A stretch of 21,597 bases of DNA from Deltaproteobacteria bacterium (GCA_005879255.1 VBKY01000028.1:47269-68865); one strand, 5' to 3'; positions 6,750-15,587 are shown, counted from the first letter of the stretch. A program made the numbers and translations. The notes: generated from the letters alone by a model not told the origin.

Positions 6750-8696
6750 CTACGTCTGCGGCGAGTTCGGGTCGACCACGGGGTTGGCCCGTGGTGCACC
6801 GCCTGCGGGATAGCCTAGCGCCGACAAGTCCGCGGTGATTTCGTCGAGGATCACCGGATCGTCGATGGTCGGTGGAATCCGGTATTCGACTCCGTCGGCA
6901 ATCCTCTTGATCGTGCCACGCAGAATCTTACCCGAGCGAGTCTTAGGCAGCCGCTTGACGACAGTCGCGATTCTGAAAGAAGCCACCGGGCCGATCCTTT
7001 CGCGCACCATCTGAACCAACTCAGTGACGATCTCGTCATGGGAATGCCGCACACCAGCCTTGAGCACGATAAGGCCCAGCGGAATTTCTCCTTTGATCTC
7101 GTCTACGACTCCCAGCACGGCGCATTCGGCCACATCAGGATGAGAGGCCAGCACCTCTTCCAGCGCGCCGGTGGAGAGACGGTGCCCCGCGACGTTAATT
7201 ATGTCATCCGTGCGGGTCATGACCCAGAGGAAGTCATCTTTATCCTTGTAGCCTGCGTCGGCGGTCAGGTAGTAGCCGGGAAAGGCACCGAGATATGCCT
7301 TCTGATAACCTTCATCGTTGTGCCACAATGTCGGCAGACAACCGGGCGGCAAAGGGAGCTTGATCACGAGGCTGCCGATTTGATCTGACGGTAGCTCCTT
7401 TCCATCATCTCCGAGCACGCGGACATCATAACCGGGCACGGGCTTTGTGCAGGACCCCGGCTTCACAGAAAGCATTCCCAAGCCAACACAATTCGCCCCG
7501 ATGGGCCAGCCCGTTTCGGTTTGCCACCAGTGATCGATCACCGGCACGCCGAGGTGCTTTTCTGCCCACAAGAGCGTGTCCGGATCACACCGCTCGCCGG
7601 CGAGGAAGAGCGTGCGGAAACCGGTCAAATCGTACTTGCGCATGTAATCGCCATTTGGGTCTTCGCGCTTGATCGCGCGAAACGCTGTCGGCGCCGTAAA
7701 CAAGACTCTCACGCCATGCTGGGAGACCACCCGCCAGAACGCGCCCGCATCAGGAGTGCCGACTGGTTTCCCCTCGTAAAGCACCGTCGTATTCCCATTG
7801 AACAAGGGTGCATAAATTATATAAGAGTGGCCGACGACCCATCCCACATCTGACGCTGCCCAATAGACTTCACCCGGCTCCACTCCGTAGATGTGCTGCA
7901 TGCTCCATTTGAGCGCCACCAGATGCCCGCCATTATCGCGCACGATGCCCTTGGGCATGCCGGTCGTACCTGACGTGTAGAGGATGTACAGCGGATCGGT
8001 TGCAGCGACCGGAACACACTCGGCTGACTTTGCGCTCGCCATCTGCTCCGACCAATCGAGATCGCGTCCGGCGATCATAGACGCTGTTTCCTGAGCGCGC
8101 TGGAGAATGATGCACCGCTCAGGCTTCACTGAAGCGAGCTCAATCGCCTTGTCGAGCAGAGGCTTGTAGGGAATGACACGACCGACCTCGATGCCGCAGG
8201 AAGCCGAAACGATCACCTTCGGTCGCGCATCACTAATGCGGTTGGCGAGCTCATTGGCAGCAAAGCCGCCGAAGACCACCGAGTGGATCGCGCCAATGCG
8301 AGCACAGGCCAGCATTGCAATGATCGCCTCCGGCACCATGGGCATGTAGATGATCACCCGATCGCCTTGCTGAACTCCTTGCCCAACAAGCACCCCGGCA
8401 AGTCGTGCCACCTCATCGAGCAACATGCGATAGGTGAACGTCTTCACAGTTCCCGTGACAGGGCTATCGTAAATAAGCGCCGGCTGATTTGCTCGACCGC
8501 TTTCTACGTGCCGGTCCACAGCGTTGTAGCAACTATTCACCAGTCCTCCGGCGAACCAGCGATAGAACGGCGGTCGCGATGCGTCGAGCACCCTATCCCA
8601 TTTTTTGTACCAATGAACCGCTTCACCGGCTTCCGCCCAGAAATTTTCCGGATCGTCTAGCCATCGCTTATAGACTTCGTCATAGGTGCTATTCAT
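6750..8696 (-). CDS. prpE: Propionyl-CoA synthetase (acyl-CoA synthetase, PrpE/ACSS3 type)
   Basis: 648 aa, close to the usual about 630. This is an ANL-superfamily enzyme that activates propionate (and often acetate) with ATP and CoA through an acyl-adenylate, in the cytoplasm. Visible motifs are the opening YDEVYKRWLDDPENFWAEAG, the phosphate loop YTSGTTGMPKG near residue 240, FLAGERCDPDTLLWAEKHLG followed by VIDHWWQTETGWPIG (the PrpE/ACS aromatic motif), the hinge region TRTDDIINVAGHRLSTG, and the catalytic lysine in RSGKILRG near 588. The short linker and the ERCDPDT/DHWWQTETGW pattern favour PrpE over acetyl-CoA synthetase. A GAGGG site precedes the ATG. No methylcitrate-cycle genes are adjacent, so the propionyl-CoA must be used by enzymes encoded elsewhere. 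Confidence 0.93.
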   Translation of the reverse strand: MNSTYDEVYKRWLDDPENFWAEAGEAVHWYKKWDRVLDASRPPFYRWFAGGLVNSCYNAVDRHVESGRANQPALIYDSPVTGTVKTFTYRMLLDEVARLAGVLVGQGVQQGDRVIIYMPMVPEAIIAMLACARIGAIHSVVFGGFAANELANRISDARPKVIVSASCGIEVGRVIPYKPLLDKAIELASVKPERCIILQRAQETASMIAGRDLDWSEQMASAKSAECVPVAATDPLYILYTSGTTGMPKGIVRDNGGHLVALKWSMQHIYGVEPGEVYWAASDVGWVVGHSYIIYAPLFNGNTTVLYEGKPVGTPDAGAFWRVVSQHGVRVLFTAPTAFRAIKREDPNGDYMRKYDLTGFRTLFLAGERCDPDTLLWAEKHLGVPVIDHWWQTETGWPIGANCVGLGMLSVKPGSCTKPVPGYDVRVLGDDGKELPSDQIGSLVIKLPLPPGCLPTLWHNDEGYQKAYLGAFPGYYLTADAGYKDKDDFLWVMTRTDDIINVAGHRLSTGALEEVLASHPDVAECAVLGVVDEIKGEIPLGLIVLKAGVRHSHDEIVTELVQMVRERIGPVASFRIATVVKRLPKTRSGKILRGTIKRIADGVEYRIPPTIDDPVILDEITADLSALGYPAGGAPRANPVVDPNSPQT

Positions 8697-8905
8697 CGCG
8701 TGCCCTCATTGAGCTAGTCATTACGAAATCTTGGACCGACCGCAAATGATTGACGCAAGTAACTGTCCCTCGTCACGGTATCTCGTTACTTTGTGCAACA
8801 AGAATTAACCTGTCCCCTCTCGCTGCCGAATGTTTCTATCTCGGCTTCCTCGGCGCCTCCGCGGGTGAGGTCCCAGATCTCTGGTTTGCCCTAGAGACAC
8901 AGCGT

Positions 8906-9973
8906 TCATCGCGCCGGAAAGGGATCTGCGCCGGCAAGCTTTTTATATAGCTCAACTACTTCGTGATCGCGGGGTAACTCTTTGATTGCCCGCTCTAGTT
9001 CTTCGCCGCCAAGGGGCGCAGGATCATCGCCCATGAGCTTGTTAAACTCTCCGGGAAAGTTCGGATCTGCAAATGCCTTGCGCATGGCTTCCCGGATGAC
9101 CTGGACACGCTCCTTGGGCGTTCCCGGTGGGAAGATGTAGGGCCAGCGCGGATACTGGAAGGCGCGGAACATGTCCAGTAGTTTTCGTTCCCTCTCGGAC
9201 TTGGCAAAACTCCCGAGTTCGGGCAGGTGCGCAAACGAAGGGTGATGACGGCCCTTAGGAACCGTCAACGTTGTATGGAAGTTGACCAGCTTCTTTTCGA
9301 TCCACTCACGGTTCTCGACAACGAATCGGGCCGCGCCAGTCGCATGAGCGTCCAGCTCGCCACGTGTAATAGCCAGGTAAATTTCCGGACCTGTAAAACC
9401 GGTCACAAACTTTGGCTCTTTCAAATTAAGCAAATACGCGACGAAGCGAGCTGTGACATAGACCGGATGGCCGACCGAGTGAGCGCCCAACCTGAGGCCG
9501 CTTGCAGCCCGCAGCTTCTCGAGGGTATCCAATCCCACGCTCGCCTTAGTGTAGAACACGTAGGGATCACCGCTGTCCGTCGAGCCCAAGTAAATCAGTT
9601 TATCGAGATCATAGGCGCTACCGGGCAGGCCCAAGATCGGCCCGACCACCAGTCCTGCGCCGATCGATCCGATCGTCAATCCATCCGGACGGGTGGAACT
9701 ATAAATAACGTTTGTTGCTTTCCTGCCGGCGGCGCCTTCTATGTACTCAAGCATTAACTTGGGTTGGCCGGGAATATATTTCTCGAGAAACTTCATAAGC
9801 GCTCTGGTCTGGAACTCACCGGAGCCACCGGGCCCGCCGCCGCGAATTATTTTGATTGTTTTCCCTTTGTAGAAGTCCGCTTGGGAGAATCCCGCTCCCG
9901 CAGTCGAAATTAGGAATACGCCAACCAAAAGGACCCGAACGAAGGCGTAAAGGGCTAGCGTGTTAAGCGGCAT
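8906..9973 (-). CDS. TctC/Bug-type periplasmic solute-binding protein
   Basis: 355 aa from the ATG at 9973, chosen because AAGGAAG lies just upstream and a signal peptide follows (MPLNTLALYAFVRVLLVGVF to about residue 31). A 33-codon extension is rejected. The mature part begins ADFYKGKTIKIIRGGGPGGSGE, the hallmark strand and glycine loop of the tripartite tricarboxylate transporter receptor family, then KYIPGQPKLMLEYIEGAAGR and NVIYSSTRPDGLTIGSIGAG. These match the N-lobe ligand loops. The C-terminal part, with FPPGTPKERVQVIREAMRKA and ADPNF, is typical of the family end. Such proteins capture carboxylates for TctAB; no tctA or tctB is nearby, as is common for these orphan binders. It is divergent from the secreted protein at 10041 (67-base gap). 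Confidence 0.88.
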   Translation of the reverse strand: MPLNTLALYAFVRVLLVGVFLISTAGAGFSQADFYKGKTIKIIRGGGPGGSGEFQTRALMKFLEKYIPGQPKLMLEYIEGAAGRKATNVIYSSTRPDGLTIGSIGAGLVVGPILGLPGSAYDLDKLIYLGSTDSGDPYVFYTKASVGLDTLEKLRAASGLRLGAHSVGHPVYVTARFVAYLLNLKEPKFVTGFTGPEIYLAITRGELDAHATGAARFVVENREWIEKKLVNFHTTLTVPKGRHHPSFAHLPELGSFAKSERERKLLDMFRAFQYPRWPYIFPPGTPKERVQVIREAMRKAFADPNFPGEFNKLMGDDPAPLGGEELERAIKELPRDHEVVELYKKLAGADPFPAR

Positions 9974-10040
9974 GGATACTTCCTTTGCGTCTTGACTTAT
10001 CCTTCCCGCATCTGGGGAATCACCCCGAAAGGAGCATCTT

Positions 10041-10913
10041 ATGCGACGCACGACAAGCAAAGTTATCATCAACTTCCTGGCGCTCGTGATTGCCAGTTAC
10101 TTTCTTTTTACTAGTGCGAGCGAGATCTTCGCGCAAGAGTTCATTGGGTACTCGGCGGCCGGAATTGACGCAAACTCTATCAAGCCTGTGGTCGATGCTT
10201 TCCGCAATGCCATGGGGTCTCCCAACAACGGCAACGCCCCAGGACCCCTTACCAGCGGACGGCGCGAAATTAACTGGGACGGCGGCGGCAACAACTCAAC
10301 AACGAGTCCGGCGCCGACGCCGTTCACAGGTTTCCAGTTGATTCGCGGCGCTCTCTTTACTACTCCCGGAACAGGTTTCGTACAAGCTCCGCCTTTCGGA
10401 CTCGCAACGACGTTCAACAACGCTACCTATAGTACTCTCTTTACAACATTCAGTCCCTTGCGGCTGTTCTCGGCTGTGGGCAGCAACGTAACAGTCGTGC
10501 ACTTCTTCAGACCCGGTACCGAAATCCCCGCGACTGTTAATGCCTTCGGCGCGGTGTTCGCTGATGTTGATCTACCCGACAGCACCTCCGCCGAATACTT
10601 CGGGCCCGAAGCCGAGTCGCTTGGGAAGGTTTTCGTCCCACCGGCAAATAACGGCCTTTCGTTCGTCGGGGTCTTCTTTACCAGTGAGCGAATCGCGCTC
10701 GTCCGTATCACCAGCGGTAACACGGCACCTGGACCAAACGAGAGCGCTTCAGCGGATGCGGTTGTGATGGACGACTTCATCTACGGCGAGCCGTTGGTAG
10801 GACCTCCGACCGATAAGAACCAATGCAAGAAAGGTGGCTGGTCGGAATTCGACTTTCCTAAAGCCTTCAAGAACCAGGGTGACTGTATCCAGTTCGTCAA
10901 TACCGGAAAGTAA
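10041..10913 (+). CDS. Secreted protein of a conserved uncharacterised family
   Basis: 290 aa. The ATG follows AAAGGAG. Residues 1-32 form a signal peptide ending IFAQ. The mature chain has recognisable blocks: DAFRNAMGSPNNGNAPGPL, SGRREINWDGG, RGALFTTPGTGFVQAPP, a beta-rich middle (FGAVFADVDLPDSTSAEYFG) and ALVRITSGNTAPGPNESASA followed by VVMDDFIYGEP. I recall this combination from many secreted proteins of soil bacteria with no known function. The C-terminal 30 residues, with QCKKGGWSEFDFP and FKNQGDCIQFVNTGK, form a separate Cys-containing tail module seen at the end of unrelated exported proteins. No catalytic motif is visible. Role unknown; probably extracellular or periplasmic. The divergent 67-base gap to the TctC-like gene may hold both promoters. 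Confidence 0.8.
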   Translation: MRRTTSKVIINFLALVIASYFLFTSASEIFAQEFIGYSAAGIDANSIKPVVDAFRNAMGSPNNGNAPGPLTSGRREINWDGGGNNSTTSPAPTPFTGFQLIRGALFTTPGTGFVQAPPFGLATTFNNATYSTLFTTFSPLRLFSAVGSNVTVVHFFRPGTEIPATVNAFGAVFADVDLPDSTSAEYFGPEAESLGKVFVPPANNGLSFVGVFFTSERIALVRITSGNTAPGPNESASADAVVMDDFIYGEPLVGPPTDKNQCKKGGWSEFDFPKAFKNQGDCIQFVNTGK

Positions 10914-10936
10914 TCACAGACGTTATTCGCGCCCTA

Positions 10937-10967
10937 GCGGTGAGAAACCTGCCTCTCGTTTCACCGC
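10937..10967 (+). terminator. Hairpin behind the secreted-protein gene, made from a dispersed repeat
   Basis: GCGGTGAGAAAC and GTTTCACCGC pair with one bulged base around a 9-base loop, starting 24 bases after the stop codon at 10913. No T-run follows. The right arm runs into CGGAGTCGCAGAATTC, a copy of the dispersed repeat also seen at 16351-16520. Confidence 0.4.
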
Positions 10968-11062
10968 GGAGTCGCAGAATTCGGGAAGTTGTATCAATTC
11001 TTCTCTTCCGAGTCCTCTACGCTTACGTGGTGAGAGGTGGAAATGCCGACTTGCGAAGCGCC

Positions 11063-13771
11063 TCATGCGTGCGCTTCGGCCCAATTGGGTCCGGTGTGCA
11101 CTTCTACGGCCAAGCCACAGCGGAGATTGGCGGCTTGAGTCATTTCTCTTTCGATTAACGCGCGGGCTCGATCCAACTTGTCCGTCGGCACTTCGAAAAC
11201 CAGTTCGTCGTGGACAGTGAGGAGCATTTTGGCAATCGGTTCTCTACGCAAGGCAGCGTCGACGCCGATCATTGCCTTCTTGAGGATATCGGCGGCGCTT
11301 CCCTGAATCGGCGCGTTGAGCGCCATGCGCTCCCCTAGTGTGCGGAGGCGGTAGTTGGAGGAAAGCAGTTCCGGCAGATAGCGGCGGCGTCCGAACATCG
11401 TCGTGGTGAACCCATCGATCTTTGCCTTCTCCACTTGCGCTGTCAGAAACTCCCTCACTTTGGGAAATTGCGCGTAGTAAGTTTCGACAAAACTCGCGGC
11501 TTCATCCATTTCGACGCCGAGCCGCTGCGAGACTCCGTAGGTCGACATGCCGTAAGCAATGCCATAGGAGAACTGTTTGACCTGATTGCGCATGGCCGAG
11601 GTCACATCGTTCGAACCGACGTCGTAAACCTTCGCGGCGATGGTGGCATGAAAGTCGTGCCCCTGGGCAAACGCCTGGCAAAAGGTCTCATCCTCGCAAA
11701 GATGTGCGAGCACCCGGAGCTCGATCTGTGAGTAGTCCGCCGACAGCAACACGTGGCCGGGCGGCGCAATGAAAGCACGGCGGATTTGGCGGCCGAGTTC
11801 GCCTCGAATCGGAATGTTTTGCAAGTTGGGCGCCGTCGATGACAATCGCCCGGTCGCCGCCGTAGTCTGCTCATAGGTCGTATGGATTCGCTGGCTCTGT
11901 GGGTCGATGAGCGCCAGCAGCATTTCGCTAAAACCGTTCTTCAGCTTCGAGACCTCGCGATATTCGAGCAACGAGGCGACGATCGGATGACTACCGGCCA
12001 GCTTTTCCAGCTCCGCGGCATCGGTGGAATAACCGGTCTTGATTCTGCGAGTTTTTAGCAAAGCCAACTTTTCAAAGAGAATGCGCTGAAGCTGCAGATT
12101 GGAGTTTACGTTGAATTCCTCTCCCGCGAGCTGCTTGATCGTGCGCTCCAGAGTTGTCGTTTTTTGCCCGAAGTCAGCATCTAGCTTCTCGAGATAGCCA
12201 CGATCGACGAGAATTCCGTTATGCTCCATGCGTGCGAGCGCTTGGATCAAAGGAAATTCCAGGGTGGTCGCCAGTTCCCAGATGCCTTGATTGCGGAGGT
12301 GTTCCTCGACGACCGGAGCGACGGCGCGGAGGGCCACGGCTTGTCGGCAAACACTTTGTTCGTCGTCCGCAGCAAAAGACAAACTAACCTGCTCACCCGC
12401 TGACGGCTCGTTTTTCTCTCCGTCATTCGAAACTCCGAGGTAACGACCAACCGTATCGCTCACGGTGTACCCCGATGAGGCACCGGGCTCGAGAAGATAG
12501 GCGGCGATTTTCGTGTCAAAATAGAGCCCGTCGATTTCGACGCCGGCGTTGAGGGCCGAGCGGTAAAGCGGCTTGGCGTCATGGGCAATCTTCCGCCGAT
12601 TGGGATCTTTCAGACAACCGGCAAGCCGGCGCATGGCTTGGTCAAAACGCAGCACGCGCGCTTCGCCGGCTCCATCACTGAGCGCTAGCCAGTTTTCGTT
12701 CCATGCAAAGGCTACGGCTTCGCCCTGACGCAGCTCCACCTCCGAGACAAATTCTGCGATCGAGCCCAATTCGAGCGCGGGTGGCGCCGCGGCAGCATGA
12801 AATTTGATCTCTTTGAGACGTTCGTGCAAGCTACGAAATTCGAGTGAGATGAAGAGATTGCGCACCGCTTCGTCATCCCACGCCTCGAGGCGAAGTTTCG
12901 CTGGATCGAGATCCAAATGGACGTCATCGAGCAAATGCCCAAGCTCTTTATTGATACGGACTTGATTGGCCCGTTCCTTGATCGCCTCGCGCAGTTTTGG
13001 CGTAAGCTCGTCGGCATGGGCGATCACTTGCTCGATATCGCCATATTTATTGATCAGTTGCGCGGCGGTTTTGTCACCGACACCGGGCACACCAGGTAAG
13101 TTGTCCGAGGTTTCGCCCTTGAGCGCGACGAAGTCAGTCCACTTCTCCGGCGAGACACCATAGCGCTCTAGCACAGTTGGAGCATCGTAACGGATAACAT
13201 CGGAGATGCCCCGGCGAGTCATAATGACCGTGACGCCGTCGCGAACCAGTTGAAGAATGTCGCGGTCTCCGGTGACGACAATGACCTCACAACCTTGTTC
13301 TCTACCGTGCTTGGTCAAAGTCGCCAGCAGATCATCGGCTTCATAGCCTTCCAACTCGACGATCGGAATCCGCAAGCTCTCAAGCACTTCGCGGATCAAC
13401 GGCAGCTGCTGCTTAAATAAGTCGGGAGTTGCCGCTCGCCCCGCCTTGTATTCCGCGTAGCGGTCGACGCGAAACTGCGGCACCCCCTTATCGAAACAAA
13501 CGACCACGCCCTGGGGTCGCTCATCAGCGAGAAGTTTGATCATCATCGCGGTAAAGCCATAGACAGCATTAGTGACCTGGCCGGACGACGTGACGAGAGT
13601 ATCGGGCAAGGCGAAAAAAGCGCGAAAGGCCAGCGAGTGGCCGTCGAGTAACAACACTTTGTGCGAGTCTGTTTTCGCCGGTGGCACCGCGCTACGGGTT
13701 GACTTCGCACCTGATTTTTTGATTTTTTTGGCACTCACAAGTTGCAGTTTACCTGTTGATTTTGTCTCCAT
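11063..13771 (-). CDS. polA: DNA polymerase I
   Basis: 902 aa from the ATG at 13771; a TTG at 13828 is possible, and neither has a good ribosome site. A Lys-rich extension of about 37 residues precedes the 5'-nuclease domain (VLLLDGHSLAFRAFFALP, EGYEADDLLATL, GDRDILQL, GETSDNLPGVPGVGDKTA; about 38-300). The 3'-5' exonuclease-like domain (about 340-500) has lost its catalytic acids: AVAFAWNEN replaces the DTET region and IAHDAKPLYR replaces NLKYD, although FAADD keeps one Asp. The polymerase domain is intact: motif A SADYSQIELR (Asp679), motif B RNQVKQFSYGIAYGMS, motif C TVHDELVFE (Asp855). It fills gaps and removes primers in replication and repair. Tyr736 replaces the usual Phe (E. coli Phe762), exactly 167 residues from the C-terminus in both. 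Confidence 0.95.
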   Translation of the reverse strand: METKSTGKLQLVSAKKIKKSGAKSTRSAVPPAKTDSHKVLLLDGHSLAFRAFFALPDTLVTSSGQVTNAVYGFTAMMIKLLADERPQGVVVCFDKGVPQFRVDRYAEYKAGRAATPDLFKQQLPLIREVLESLRIPIVELEGYEADDLLATLTKHGREQGCEVIVVTGDRDILQLVRDGVTVIMTRRGISDVIRYDAPTVLERYGVSPEKWTDFVALKGETSDNLPGVPGVGDKTAAQLINKYGDIEQVIAHADELTPKLREAIKERANQVRINKELGHLLDDVHLDLDPAKLRLEAWDDEAVRNLFISLEFRSLHERLKEIKFHAAAAPPALELGSIAEFVSEVELRQGEAVAFAWNENWLALSDGAGEARVLRFDQAMRRLAGCLKDPNRRKIAHDAKPLYRSALNAGVEIDGLYFDTKIAAYLLEPGASSGYTVSDTVGRYLGVSNDGEKNEPSAGEQVSLSFAADDEQSVCRQAVALRAVAPVVEEHLRNQGIWELATTLEFPLIQALARMEHNGILVDRGYLEKLDADFGQKTTTLERTIKQLAGEEFNVNSNLQLQRILFEKLALLKTRRIKTGYSTDAAELEKLAGSHPIVASLLEYREVSKLKNGFSEMLLALIDPQSQRIHTTYEQTTAATGRLSSTAPNLQNIPIRGELGRQIRRAFIAPPGHVLLSADYSQIELRVLAHLCEDETFCQAFAQGHDFHATIAAKVYDVGSNDVTSAMRNQVKQFSYGIAYGMSTYGVSQRLGVEMDEAASFVETYYAQFPKVREFLTAQVEKAKIDGFTTTMFGRRRYLPELLSSNYRLRTLGERMALNAPIQGSAADILKKAMIGVDAALRREPIAKMLLTVHDELVFEVPTDKLDRARALIEREMTQAANLRCGLAVEVHTGPNWAEAHA

Positions 13772-14232
13772 CAACGCCGCGCGTTGACCGTTTGCTGCTC
13801 TACCGTGTAAGGTCAAACAGAGCGCCAAAAAAACAGATTTATTGACTCCGGCCGAGCAGAGCTGAGGCGCTCAAATTTCAAGCGCTGACCAGCAGCGAGC
13901 GCTCAATCAGCTACTTTCTATGCCGACTTTCTAGACATTGTTTTTCATCGCCGGCGCGCCTTCGAGGATCAATTTAGCATGACAAGGCTTTCTGAAATCG
14001 AAGAGCATCAGGTGATACATGTGAGACCGCTGATCTTCGCGACGTGATGCATAATCGAGTCAGACCGATTGTTTAAGGACGGCTGCCCGCAGCCGTTGCG
14101 CGAGCGTACCCCACCGCCTCAGAGCTGAAATCTGCGCCTTTCCTTCACCTTAGAGACGCTGATCAAGATGTTCCGCCCGAATCCTGGAACCAGTTCCGTG
14201 GCGTTGCGATTCTTTGCGAAGCCGCTATGTCA
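13772..14232. other. Intergenic region upstream of polA
   Basis: About 460 bases with no supported gene. A short hairpin at 14079-14096 (ACGGCTGC / GCAGCCGT, 2-base gap) is the only structure seen. The polA promoter should lie in the part nearest 13830, but I could not pick -35/-10 boxes with confidence. Confidence 0.5.
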
Positions 14233-14355
14233 TTAAGCTTTCAGCAACGGAAATTTGATCGCGAGTTTCTCTTGCGCTTTCTTGGTAGATTGCTCTTGTT
14301 TCACGATCTTCTGTTTCCGACTCTTTTCTTTATCCTTCTTGCCCTTGTCGCCCAT
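14233..14355 (-). CDS. 40-aa Lys-rich conserved small protein
   Basis: A 41-codon reading frame starts at ATG 14355, preceded by GAGGAGGTATGTC, one of the best ribosome sites in the window. The product begins MGDKGKKDKEKSRKQK and ends KFPLLKA. It is strongly basic (about a third Lys) with an even spread of Glu and Gln, and likely forms a charged helix or is disordered. Proteins starting MGDKGKKDKEKS and of this size are, from memory, widespread in environmental bacteria with no known function; nucleic-acid or ribosome binding is only a guess. The opposite-strand ORF covering it (14227-14430) is a shadow. It is upstream of polA in the same direction but too far away (about 460 bases) to be clearly co-transcribed. 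Confidence 0.75.
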   Translation of the reverse strand: MGDKGKKDKEKSRKQKIVKQEQSTKKAQEKLAIKFPLLKA

Positions 14356-14442
14356 GACATACCTCCTCTACGGGTCGTCGTGCCGAATCCCGACTCGAAC
14401 TATGCGGCGCGTTTAGCTCTTCTTCGATAGCTGTTTGGCACA

Positions 14443-14482
14443 GGTGTCGGCAACCCCGTTCTCTGGTTTGTCCGCCGACACC
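14443..14482. repeat. Spaced inverted repeat GGTGTCGGC / GCCGACACC
   Basis: Two perfect 9-base arms are separated by 22 bases in the gap between the Lys-rich protein and the gene at 14639. It could be a hairpin near the 5' end of the small gene transcript or a dyad operator. The rest of 14356-14638 shows nothing supported. Confidence 0.35.
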
Positions 14483-14638
14483 GCCCATGATGGACCCGTT
14501 GAAGCGGAATAGCTAACTATAATTGAAGAAATACTAAGAAGGCTAGTAGCGCTGGATCGCGTCGAGCGCTCCTGTCTCCCCAAGAAAATGTCCAGGGCTC
14601 GGCCCTCAATCCCGGTAAGAATTGATTTTAGCGCGGTC

Positions 14639-15052
14639 TTATTCGATAGCAGCGAGAGAAACAGGCTGTTTTCCGTTGTCCTTCTCTAATCTTTTTTGTT
14701 TTTCTGTTCTAAGCCGATTGTTGGCTTGCTTGAGCCAATAATCAGATTCTTTATGTGCGTCTGGATCATTGTATCCAAGCAAATATTCGTTTCGATCCGT
14801 GCCGTCTTCCCAAACCTTGTCCGTGCGAATTAAATCCTCTACAACTGCCAGGTCATTTGACTGCTGCACGATGCCTCGTACTTGGGTTTGCACGCCGGCG
14901 GTCTCTCCGACAGCTTCGACAAGCGCCCAGCAAATTATGGAGCGATTGGAAATCTCTATTTCTTTATTTCCCGATTCCCGGCAATGAATGGCTTTCCAAC
15001 CTCCCTGCGCCGGAATGATTTGAAGAATTTTCCAATTTTTGTATTCGTTCAT
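14639..15052 (-). CDS. Hypothetical protein, unrecognised
   Basis: 137 aa from the ATG at 15052, chosen because AGAGGA lies 5-10 bases upstream; the longer in-frame form lacks support. The N-terminal half looks like a small beta domain: NWKILQIIPAQGGWKAIHC, then IEISNRSIICWALVE. A linker (QQSNDLAVVEDLIRTD) follows, then NEYLLGYNDPDAHKESDYWL, and the C-terminus is a charged helix (KQANNRLRTEKQKRLEKDNG). No signal peptide or membrane segment is present, so it is likely cytoplasmic. I know no function. A 54-codon ORF ends 10 bases upstream and may be co-transcribed. AT content is above that of the metabolic genes in the window. Confidence 0.65.
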   Translation of the reverse strand: MNEYKNWKILQIIPAQGGWKAIHCRESGNKEIEISNRSIICWALVEAVGETAGVQTQVRGIVQQSNDLAVVEDLIRTDKVWEDGTDRNEYLLGYNDPDAHKESDYWLKQANNRLRTEKQKRLEKDNGKQPVSLAAIE

Positions 15053-15062
15053 AAATCCTCTT

Positions 15063-15227
15063 CTAAGGGTTAAAGCGCCGGTTTTCCGTCCTTTTCCACA
15101 GTACAGTGATTTCTTCGAGAGTACACACCCAATCGTCGATATCTCTTCCAATAAAGCTAGGCGGCAATCCTGGGCAGTACGGCGTAGGTGTTTCGCTTCG
15201 CCAGAGACTTGAATTCCATACTATCAT
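15063..15227 (-). CDS. Possible 54-aa ORF upstream of the 14639 gene
   Basis: ATG at 15227 to TAG at 15063, ending 10 bases before the next start. The product has protein-like stretches (PGLPPSFIGRDIDDWVCTLE, EITVLWKRTENRRF) but no recognised family. There is no clear ribosome site. It might be a real small gene or the tail of a decayed one. Confidence 0.3.
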   Translation of the reverse strand: MIVWNSSLWRSETPTPYCPGLPPSFIGRDIDDWVCTLEEITVLWKRTENRRFNP

Positions 15228-15587
15228 TCGCGCCGAGAATTAACGAACGTTGAGAGTCTACGCGGTTCATTAACTTCGCTGGTATAGCCTGAGCGTCTAG
15301 CTAATCTGCTCGAAATCTGCGGCACATTATTCCTTGTGATGCGGGCGAAGACAACCGGCATGCGGTCATGAAGCGATTTGAGAAGCCGAGCAGTGAGACT
15401 CCCCTACGTGTCCGTACTGAACCAAGATCGGTAAGGGCGCAGACCTCACGAGTCATATCTTGTTCCCATCAGACGTGCTATAGTAACAACACGATCGAGG
15501 ATCGTAGCGAATTTCTTCTGCTTCTCGCCTGAGTATCTGACGTGCTTTCCGGAGACTCCGTAAGTCTCGGACGAGCATAAGTATAAT

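Noticed and set aside
14227..14430. 67-codon forward hydrophobic ORF
   Set aside because: It is the antisense image of the Lys-rich 40-aa gene; Lys codons read backward give Leu/Phe.
14437..14453. Second TTGGCACAGG sequence resembling a sigma-54 -24 box
   Set aside because: The -12 element is TCGG instead of TTGC, so the core GC is missing.
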